Assembly: GCA_900770865.1 (NCBI GenBank)
Contig: CAAGLU010000463.1
Coordinates: 1-18,231, forward strand
Direction: 5' to 3'
Origin: an uncultured Atopobiaceae bacterium
Lineage (GTDB): Bacteria; Actinomycetota; Coriobacteriia; Coriobacteriales; Atopobiaceae
Length of the DNA: 18,231 bases
In this document: positions 12,936 to 18,231 of the stretch, one piece after another
Layout: every line of letters begins with the position of its first letter
Position numbering within the stretch: position 1 is the first letter of the stretch
Translations under genes and position numbers: made by a program
The notes under the pieces: generated by a model
The model's input: only the letters and a program-made list of their open reading frames with translations
What the model was told of the DNA's origin: nothing
Databases searched by the model: none

Positions 12936-13879
12936 GTCATGCTGACGTTAGTGTTAGCGGTCAACGCATCCGCCGTGCCGGTGGCGGTGGTGGAGCAACT
13001 GACAGTGCCGTTTTGCGTGGTCTCCGACAGGCCGGTGACCGTGACATCGACCGAGATACCGTTGACAATCTCCTGAGCCACGGCGTCCAGCTTGGCGGTG
13101 TTGAGCGTGACGGAGGCTACCTTGTTATTGATTGTCACGGTAAACCACTCGGGGTCAAACTCGTAGGTCAAGCAGGTGCAGGTGCCACCGCCGCCGGATG
13201 AGCCGCCTCCGCCTGGGGTCGAGCCGCCGCCTGGGGTCGAGCCGCCGCCGCCGGGGGTACTGCCTCCGCCGGATGGCTCGGAGCCTCCTCCGCCGGGGGT
13301 GCTGCCGGTGCTGCCGGGTGTCGAGCCGCCTCCGGCGATGGTGCCGAGGCGGGGCAGCACAATGGCTCCGACGTGATGCTGCTGGATGAGGACGCCCTTG
13401 CCATCCGTCAGCAGGGTGGCTATCGGATAATCGATATAGCGCACCTTGGCGGAGCTACCGCTGGAGGAGCCTCCGCTCGCCGGTGTGCCCGGCCCTGCCA
13501 CGCTGTCTCCGATGAGGGGGTAGGCCGCAACCAGCTCATCGGACTCCATGTCGATCTCGATGCGGATAATGAGGCTCGCCCCGGCCGTGCAGGGCATGCC
13601 GCTGGGGGTCCAGGTGCCGGGGGTGCCGAGGGTCAACACCTGAGCTGGATGATTGTCATCCGCGAGGTACACCACGTGACCTCCCTTGTACTGGAGGCCC
13701 TCGGGGTGTCCCCTAACAATAAAATCCAGCTCGGGCACCTGAGCACCGCGAGCGGGGACCACGCCGGTGACGGCGTTGGTATTGTCTAACACCGCCCCCT
13801 TGACCGCATCGGCCAGGGATTGCAGGTCGCCGAGGCTCAGGGCCTGCTTGCCGACAAAATCGGGGATAGGGTTGCCCAT
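12932..13879 (-). CDS. Structural protein with long Gly/Ser/Thr/Pro linker (315 aa)
   Basis: A likely tail or fibre protein in three parts. The N-terminal ~180 residues resemble a virion-attachment module (SLGDLQSLADAVKGAV; VRYIDYPIATLL). Residues 183-232 are a low-complexity linker of GGGSTP and GGGGS units. The C-terminal ~80 residues (EFDPEWFTVTINNKVASVTL onward) alternate strand-like segments and may form an Ig-like beta-sandwich. The linker would be flexible and exposed. A TCTC pair (233-236) sits at the linker end. It lies 3 nt downstream of a tail gene and is followed by a glycosyltransferase; the Ser/Thr-rich linker is a conceivable glycosylation target. Adhesion is inferred. Confidence 0.65.
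   Translation of the reverse strand: MGNPIPDFVGKQALSLGDLQSLADAVKGAVLDNTNAVTGVVPARGAQVPELDFIVRGHPEGLQYKGGHVVYLADDNHPAQVLTLGTPGTWTPSGMPCTAGASLIIRIEIDMESDELVAAYPLIGDSVAGPGTPASGGSSSGSSAKVRYIDYPIATLLTDGKGVLIQQHHVGAIVLPRLGTIAGGGSTPGSTGSTPGGGGSEPSGGGSTPGGGGSTPGGGSTPGGGGSSGGGGTCTCLTYEFDPEWFTVTINNKVASVTLNTAKLDAVAQEIVNGISVDVTVTGLSETTQNGTVSCSTTATGTADALTANTNVSMT
13184..13333 (-). repeat. In-gene repeat coding the GGGSTP linker
   Basis: About 150 bp of imperfect repeats built from variants of a ~15-18-bp unit (plus strand gagccgccgcctggggtc and relatives) encode residues 183-232 of the structural protein. Such tracts expand and contract by slippage in frame, which would alter linker length. Confidence 0.75.
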
Positions 13880-13882
13880 AAC

Positions 13883-14680
13883 TCAGTTGTTACCATAGAT
13901 TGTCTCATCCCACCCATCGAGGCTGCCGAGGTATCGGGCGGTGGCCCAGGTGTCCTTGCCACTGCCGCTCAGGCCGCCGCCGACACACAAAAAGTTGCCG
14001 TTGGGTAGCGTATACCCCGCAACGCTGTTGACAATGCCGACCGCGACTTGCGGCGGGGTCTTGCTCCGATACCTGGTCTCGATGTTAATCACGGGCTTGA
14101 GGTAATGTTTAACGCCTTTTTGGAGCACCTGACCGAGCCAGCCGGGCAAATTGTCGCCCACACGATACCACTGCGTCCCAACGCAAAATGTCTGATCCGG
14201 GTCGCTGTTTTGCCAATAAAGACTGCAAGCAATCTTTTGCTCCTCGCTCATCGGCTCGACCTTGGGATGGAGCAGGATATTTTCGTTGGTCGTTGATACC
14301 TGATACTCCACACTGGGCTTTTCCTCCGTCCCTGCTCCGCCGTCTCCGCCGCTGCCGTCCGGGTCCTCCTCCTCCGCTTTTTTCTCGGCCTCCGTCATGG
14401 CCCGGTATTTGGTGGTGGTCTCGGTTAACTCGGCGTGGAGGCCGTCATCGATGATTTTGTACTCGATGTGCTTGCGCTCGGTCACGGAGCCCGAGCAAGC
14501 CGCAAAGGCGGCCTCGGCAAGGGCAATCTCGCATTTGGTGGTAACAGTCACTACCTCGCCGGTAGCAACGTAATCTTTAGCATTTTTTTTGAAAAGCGCG
14601 GTCTCCACCGGGACGTCTTTGCTGTAGGTGGTGCCGAGTTGCCGCACCCAGTCATGGGTGCCGTAGATAGCTGTAGCCAT
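13883..14680 (-). CDS. Putative tail protein, possibly major tail subunit (265 aa)
   Basis: Not recognised with certainty. Starts MATAIYGTHDWVRQLGTTYS, has a beta-rich N-terminal part, a short acidic/Gly-rich insertion (EEEDPDGSGGDGGAGTEE, about 104-121) and an aromatic C-terminal part ending GSLDGWDETIYGNN. Beta-rich proteins of this size next to the tail assembly chaperones are often the major tail tube subunit, which is why I suggest that. The Gly-rich insertion could be a surface-exposed hinge. It starts 2 nt after the stop of the chaperone extension ORF. Receptor-related or minor tail protein is the alternative. Confidence 0.55.
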   Translation of the reverse strand: MATAIYGTHDWVRQLGTTYSKDVPVETALFKKNAKDYVATGEVVTVTTKCEIALAEAAFAACSGSVTERKHIEYKIIDDGLHAELTETTTKYRAMTEAEKKAEEEDPDGSGGDGGAGTEEKPSVEYQVSTTNENILLHPKVEPMSEEQKIACSLYWQNSDPDQTFCVGTQWYRVGDNLPGWLGQVLQKGVKHYLKPVINIETRYRSKTPPQVAVGIVNSVAGYTLPNGNFLCVGGGLSGSGKDTWATARYLGSLDGWDETIYGNN

Positions 14681-14682
14681 AA

Positions 14683-14898
14683 TCAGTCAAAATAGGTATC
14701 GGGTATCGGGGTGTGGGCGGTCTCCATCTTGCGCATCAGGTCGGCATGCTCGCCGTCCGTGGGCTCCGCCCAGTCGGTCGCGGCTCCGTTATGGATCGCA
14801 TAGCCGTGCATGTATTGCATGGCACGCGCGAGGGGCATGTGGAGGAGGTGTTGCTCGTCCCACCCGGTAGCCACTGCCAGTGTGATCAGCAGGCTCAT
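14683..14898 (-). CDS. Tail assembly chaperone extension ORF (GpT-like, 71 aa)
   Basis: Short ORF with pattern ATGWDEQHLLHMPLARAMQY, resembling the helical 'W..e.l..ls' segment of many tail assembly chaperone extensions. It overlaps the 241-aa gene by ATGA and can be expressed alone from ATG 14898. The same frame is open upstream to the slippery heptamer in the 241-aa gene, so -1 frameshifting would append seven linker residues plus these 71 to residue 234, giving a 312-aa fusion. In lambda the equivalent T is made only as the G-T fusion, so the independent start here may not be used. Confidence 0.75.
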   Translation of the reverse strand: MSLLITLAVATGWDEQHLLHMPLARAMQYMHGYAIHNGAATDWAEPTDGEHADLMRKMETAHTPIPDTYFD

Positions 14899-14925
14899 TT
14901 CTCCGGGTGGGTTAGCAAGTTTTTT
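14859..14925 (-). promoter_or_regulatory. Programmed -1 ribosomal frameshift signal
   Basis: On the minus strand A AAA AAC (14919-14925) lies exactly in the slippery phase of the 241-aa gene (Ser232-Lys233-Asn234). A 7-nt spacer TTGCTAA follows, then CCCACCCGG (14903-14911), which pairs perfectly with CCGGGTGGG (14859-14867) across a 35-nt loop. Heptamer, spacer length and GC-rich stem are the three parts of a canonical -1 signal. The -1 frame continues without stop into the 71-aa ORF. Confidence 0.85.
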
Positions 14926-15620
14926 GAGCCGTCTCCGTGCTCATCGATCACACGCACGGATGCGGCGCGAATCGCTTGTTTATCGGCAAAAATGCACTGC
15001 ACCATCTCCGGCAACTCCGTGATGGGTACGCTCATGGCCCAGTCAATCACGCGCTCGCGGAGCTCGAGGGGCGCAAATCGCCAGCGCGCGACCGCTCGCC
15101 GGATGTCCTCGATGGGCGCGCAGTGCAGCCACATATACTCGGCATAATCGTAGACATGGTCCGCCAAATCGCACTCGCCGAGCACGCATGGATTGCGCAG
15201 CATGCGCGCGCGCATCAGGCTGACCAGGCTCGCGCGCCGCACCTGCGTCCCCGCTCGCGTCTCCACCACGCTCGGCATGGCCCCGGTTGAGATGTTAATC
15301 CACTCGCGGCTCGGGGTCTCGGTCTCAGTCGCGCGAGGTAGGTCGGCTGTCTCAGGCGGGACAATCACGTTGCGCAGCTCATCGAGGTCCTCGACGGTCT
15401 CCATGATCTGCTGCACGGCCATGGATGCCGCATCGGGGGCCATGTGCGCCCGGGCGAGGCGTCGGGTGATGTCCTCGCGAGGGGCCCGGCGCATCCATAA
15501 CAGGATGCCCAGGGAGTAGAGATCGCCGTCATCGGCCGGTGCACCTGATAACAGTGTTTTGGCGAGCTCACCGCCGAGCAGGTGCAGCGCGACGGCATCG
15601 CCGAGGGATAATGTGGTCAT
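14895..15620 (-). CDS. Tail assembly chaperone (GpG-like, 241 aa)
   Basis: Probable chaperone that coats the tape measure protein during tail assembly. ATG 15620 (MTTLSLGDAVALHLLGG) is chosen over an upstream ATG at 15683 because the latter would overlap the tape measure gene by 41 nt; ATG 15620 leaves a 22-nt gap. Mostly helical: 3-60 and 60-90, then a Thr/Glu/Pro linker (about 88-105) and a second helical region (about 120-225). The call rests mainly on the frameshift signal at codons 232-234 and the neighbouring tape measure gene, not on sequence similarity. It is longer than lambda G (140 aa). The unshifted product ends eight codons after the slippery site. Confidence 0.75.
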   Translation of the reverse strand: MTTLSLGDAVALHLLGGELAKTLLSGAPADDGDLYSLGILLWMRRAPREDITRRLARAHMAPDAASMAVQQIMETVEDLDELRNVIVPPETADLPRATETETPSREWINISTGAMPSVVETRAGTQVRRASLVSLMRARMLRNPCVLGECDLADHVYDYAEYMWLHCAPIEDIRRAVARWRFAPLELRERVIDWAMSVPITELPEMVQCIFADKQAIRAASVRVIDEHGDGSKNLLTHPEK

Positions 15621-15642
15621 TTTGTAGGGATTAAGTGAGAGA

Positions 15643-17640
15643 TTATGCTGTAACGGGTATCGTTTTGCCCTGAGATCTCGCAAACTCGATAAATTTACTC
15701 TTGAGATCGCTGAGCGTGCTGCTCATGGTCTGCTGCACCTTGAGCTGCTGCTTATCGGTATCGAGGAGGTATTTGCCGGTGTCAAACGTGGCCCCGCCGC
15801 CGCCGATCTCGACCATGCTACCAGTGTAGAGATCGCGCCGTTGCTGCGCTCGGGCGAGACGCTCGCGCTCTTGCGCCTCGGGACTCTGGACGCTCTGAGC
15901 GTGCGCGAGCTCCAGGGCCATCTCATACGCGCGTTTTTGGTCGACACCACCGGCGATATATTTTTTGGCCGTATCCTCGATGGCGTACATCTGCTCCAGC
16001 TCAGCCGCCGATCCGTCACCATTGGCGCGCGCCTCGGCAATGGCCAGCGCGCGCTCATGGGCCTCATACAGTTGTTTGTTGGCCTCCTCGGCCTTGGCGA
16101 GGGCGTCATAGCGTTGTAACAGTTGGTCGTACTCCGTCACATCGCCGCCGCGCTTGCCGACCGCATCGCGGGCTGATAAAATGTTACCCCGGATGTCTCC
16201 TACGGTGCGGATACCCGCTGCCTCCAGGTCCTGCATCACGGCAATGCCGCGATCCCCGAGACTCATCGCGGCCTCAGTTTGGATGAGCTCCGCAAACTGC
16301 TCGCGCGCTCGCTTGGCCGCCCACTCGGCCTCTTTGTCGGATGCCGCCATGGCCGCCGGATCCGGCAAAGCGGGGACATCGCCGAGGGTGGGTAAATTTG
16401 CCGCCGATGTCGCCTGAGGTGCAGCTGCACTTTGCAGCTTGCCCTTGTAACGGTCAACATAATGTCCGTCAAATCCCAGCCACTGAGCAAATTTGTTAAG
16501 CTGCTCGCCCACCCAAGCCAGCGCATCGATAATCAGGCTGCACGCCTCCTTGATACCAACGGCAACGGCGGCGATGATAACCCCGAACATCTCAATCAGG
16601 GGCTTATTGTCTGCCATCCACTTGCCGATGCTGTTAAACGCGCCTTTGAGGTACTCCCAAACGCCGGAAAATACCTGTGCCATGATTTTACCGATGGCAC
16701 CGAGCACGGGCGTGGCCTTAACGGCGGCCGCCGTGATCTGGTCGAGCACAGGCTTGATGCTCTCATTGAGGGCGGCACCGAGGGAGGTAAACATCTGATT
16801 GATCGTCTCCGTGAGGGTGGCAATCTTGCCCTCGGTGGTGGCGGCCAATTTGTCAACGCCGCCTGCATACATGCCACCGGCAGACGTGGCTGCATTGAGG
16901 GCATAGTCGAGGTCGGCAACGCCGTATTGCGCGCGCGATATATTTTTTTTGGCCTCCGCGTAGCTGATGCCGTCGCGCGCCGCCAACATGCCGATGAGGT
17001 CAAATCGCCTGTCGGATAACTGATTGGCCTCCATCATGGTGATACCACCCGCCGACACGCGGCCGTAAATCATGGCGAGGTCCCCGAGTTTGGCCCCGGT
17101 CACGGCGGCAATATCACCCAGCTTTTTGATGACCTCGGTGCTCTTACCGGCCTCGACGCCGTACCCGATTAACTGTTGCCCGGCACCGTACACCTCCTCG
17201 CCGGTAAAGGGGGTCTTGGCGGTATACTCCTTGAGGGCCTGCATCACCGCTTGCCCCTGCTGCTGACCCAGCATCGTGGTAAAGCCGACCCTGGTGCGCT
17301 CCTCGGCGGCGGCGGCATCGATGCCTTTTTTGCCTAACAAGGTCGCACCGCCCACCGCCACGGCACCGATGCCGAGGGCGGCCTTGCTCCATTGCGCGAT
17401 CTTTTGCACCCCGGCACTGATTCCGGCGTGTACTTTAGCAAAACTATCCGAGATGCTTTTGGCGCTGCTTTTGAGACTCCGAGCGGCGTCCGCCATGCTC
17501 CGCGTCATGCTCCGTGCCGCCGACTGCGTGCCGCTCTGCATCTTGCTCATGCTCGCCTGCAGCTGCTCGGCCATGCGCTGCACCTTTTTGTTAAAATCGG
17601 CGGCATCCGCCGAGAATTTGAAAACTAGGTTATTTGACAT
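15643..17640 (-). CDS. Phage tail tape measure protein (665 aa)
   Basis: Sets tail length and is threaded through the tail tube. The N-terminal ~85 residues are Ala/Ser/Met-rich helical coil (NKKVQRMAEQLQASMSKMQS). A hydrophobic Gly/Ala segment (about 86-103) follows, then the tape-measure domain with TPFTGEEVYGAGQQLIGYG (143-161) and repeated Gly turns to ~260. A second hydrophobic segment lies at about 350-378 (FGVIIAAVAVGI). The C-terminal ~220 residues are helical coil rich in Ala/Glu/Arg. By the usual ~0.15 nm per residue, 665 residues suggest a tail near 100 nm. The start at 17640 has GAGGAG 8 nt upstream, one of the few clear Shine-Dalgarno matches here, and overlaps the upstream gene by 11 nt. 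Confidence 0.9.
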   Translation of the reverse strand: MSNNLVFKFSADAADFNKKVQRMAEQLQASMSKMQSGTQSAARSMTRSMADAARSLKSSAKSISDSFAKVHAGISAGVQKIAQWSKAALGIGAVAVGGATLLGKKGIDAAAAEERTRVGFTTMLGQQQGQAVMQALKEYTAKTPFTGEEVYGAGQQLIGYGVEAGKSTEVIKKLGDIAAVTGAKLGDLAMIYGRVSAGGITMMEANQLSDRRFDLIGMLAARDGISYAEAKKNISRAQYGVADLDYALNAATSAGGMYAGGVDKLAATTEGKIATLTETINQMFTSLGAALNESIKPVLDQITAAAVKATPVLGAIGKIMAQVFSGVWEYLKGAFNSIGKWMADNKPLIEMFGVIIAAVAVGIKEACSLIIDALAWVGEQLNKFAQWLGFDGHYVDRYKGKLQSAAAPQATSAANLPTLGDVPALPDPAAMAASDKEAEWAAKRAREQFAELIQTEAAMSLGDRGIAVMQDLEAAGIRTVGDIRGNILSARDAVGKRGGDVTEYDQLLQRYDALAKAEEANKQLYEAHERALAIAEARANGDGSAAELEQMYAIEDTAKKYIAGGVDQKRAYEMALELAHAQSVQSPEAQERERLARAQQRRDLYTGSMVEIGGGGATFDTGKYLLDTDKQQLKVQQTMSSTLSDLKSKFIEFARSQGKTIPVTA

Positions 17641-18100
17641 TGCGCACTCCTCGCTCGATGAATTGGATCATATTATCCTGAGCGCGTTGGTCCATGCGCG
17701 CGTCATAGATGGCGTATCGGTTGGCATGGCGCAGGTGCACCAGCGGACGCGCCTCGCGTAACAGTTTGTTGAGCCTCGCCCGGTTGAGCAGGGCGGTGCA
17801 GATCATGCAGAGAGGGCTCTCATTGGCTGGGTTATTGAGCCACTCCTCGTTTTTCCAGGCCGCGAGGACATCGCCCAGCATATATTTGCCATCCATGCTC
17901 ATCGGGCTGATCTGCCAGGTCACCACGCCGTAGGGATGCTCCGCCGTGCGGAGCTCCGGACCGTCCAAATAGTTGGCCTTTATCCGGAAACCGAGGGTGG
18001 CGCAGGCGGCTGCTAAATCCGTATCACGGATGTCGCGTGGTAACAAGTTCGCCGGGTTGGTCCGGACGTCGAGGGATGCTTGATTGAGTGAGGGATTCAT
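17630..18100 (-). CDS. Protein of unknown function between lysin and tape measure (156 aa)
   Basis: Not recognised. An extended polar N-terminal part (NPSLNQASLDVRTNPANLLP) leads to a mixed region (RIKANYLDGPELRTAEHPYG) and a helical, basic C-terminal half with a CMIC pair (about 98-101) and LLNRARLNKLLREARPLV. It starts 11 nt after the amidase stop and overlaps the tape measure start by 11 nt. The location suggests a tail or lysis accessory protein. Confidence 0.6.
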   Translation of the reverse strand: MNPSLNQASLDVRTNPANLLPRDIRDTDLAAACATLGFRIKANYLDGPELRTAEHPYGVVTWQISPMSMDGKYMLGDVLAAWKNEEWLNNPANESPLCMICTALLNRARLNKLLREARPLVHLRHANRYAIYDARMDQRAQDNMIQFIERGVRNVK

Positions 18101-18111
18101 GGTGATGCTTG

Positions 18112-18231
18112 TTAGGATAGGGTGCTCTGATAGGATACGATGCCCTGCGTGATCGCCTGAGCAATTTTGCCGGGCTCGCGGCTCAGAATTTTAGCATCGC
18201 CCGGGTGCGAGATAAACCCGCACTCCACCAG
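18112..18231 (-). CDS. N-acetylmuramoyl-L-alanine amidase, 3' end (partial)
   Basis: Only the last 39 residues are in the window; the gene continues beyond the right edge. They read LVECGFISHPGDAKIL, followed by a helix (GKIAQAITQGIVSYQ), the well-known end of the Amidase_3 (AmiC/CwlB) fold. The Glu in VECGF is the conserved catalytic glutamate, and the remaining zinc ligands lie outside the window. It would cleave the amide bond between MurNAc and L-Ala of peptidoglycan, as the phage endolysin or a tail-associated lysin. It is upstream of the tape measure gene in the same leftward operon. Confidence 0.85.
   Translation of the reverse strand: MVECGFISHPGDAKILSREPGKIAQAITQGIVSYQSTLS

Noticed and set aside
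12585..13076. 163-aa open frame on the plus strand
   Set aside because: Lies opposite three tightly coupled leftward genes, has no promoter and a composition typical of an antisense shadow.
13184..13333. GGGGS-like linker as a sign of engineered sequence
   Set aside because: The repeats are imperfect, use the same codons as the surrounding gene, and include GGGSTP and EPSGGG units typical of natural low-complexity linkers.
16432..17019. 195-aa open frame on the plus strand
   Set aside because: Antisense to the tape measure coding sequence, which has clear family features; GC-rich codon bias creates such frames.

Overview
The window is most simply read as the left and central part of a temperate phage or prophage with a long flexible (siphovirus-like) tail. 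It carries a tyrosine integrase, a divergent repressor/early-promoter switch, a rightward early and replication operon, and a leftward structural and lysis operon that converges on it. The host cannot be named from sequence alone. The DNA is GC-rich with tight ATGA-type gene overlaps, and most starts lack a recognisable Shine-Dalgarno, with contexts such as aaccATG or caccATG. That fits a lineage that starts translation without strong SD pairing (some Verrucomicrobia/PVC or Bacteroidota), but this is a weak inference.

Layout, left to right. 1-532: non-coding, AT-rich in part, with a GC-rich hairpin, short direct repeats and the integrase promoter. 539-1843: integrase. 1857-2004: an array of GTGTAGGAC-type repeats in both orientations around an AT-rich core, a good candidate for attP arm sites. 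2007-2386: two small tail-anchored membrane proteins on the minus strand with their own promoter and terminator, a likely lysogenic 'moron'. 2486-2962: XRE repressor on the minus strand with its own terminator. 2969-3153: switch region with two divergent promoters and four GGGCAnnnnGCCC-type operators. 3167-6542: about a dozen small early genes, including a pentapeptide-repeat protein and two very small membrane peptides of 51 and 30 aa. 6539-9308: a zinc-finger/primase-polymerase protein and an SF3/AAA-type helicase. 9333-11107: three genes built from excisionase/MerR-like winged-HTH units, one carrying four or five units in tandem.

11108-11449: convergent intergenic region with several hairpins. 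From 18231 leftward to 11450: the 3' end of an N-acetylmuramoyl-L-alanine amidase, an unknown 156-aa protein, tape measure protein, tail assembly chaperone pair, a putative tail protein, a Gly-rich linker protein, a 90-aa protein, and a two-domain glycosyltransferase.

The strongest new observation is a programmed -1 frameshift signal in the chaperone pair. The in-frame heptamer A AAA AAC is followed by a 7-nt spacer and a perfect 9-bp GC-rich stem, and the -1 frame runs open into the downstream 71-aa ORF. This matches the lambda G/GT arrangement, but the pair lies downstream of the tape measure gene rather than upstream of it. Other notable points are the tandem-wHTH cluster, the four-operator switch, and integrase and repressor mRNAs that are predicted to start at or beside their ATG.
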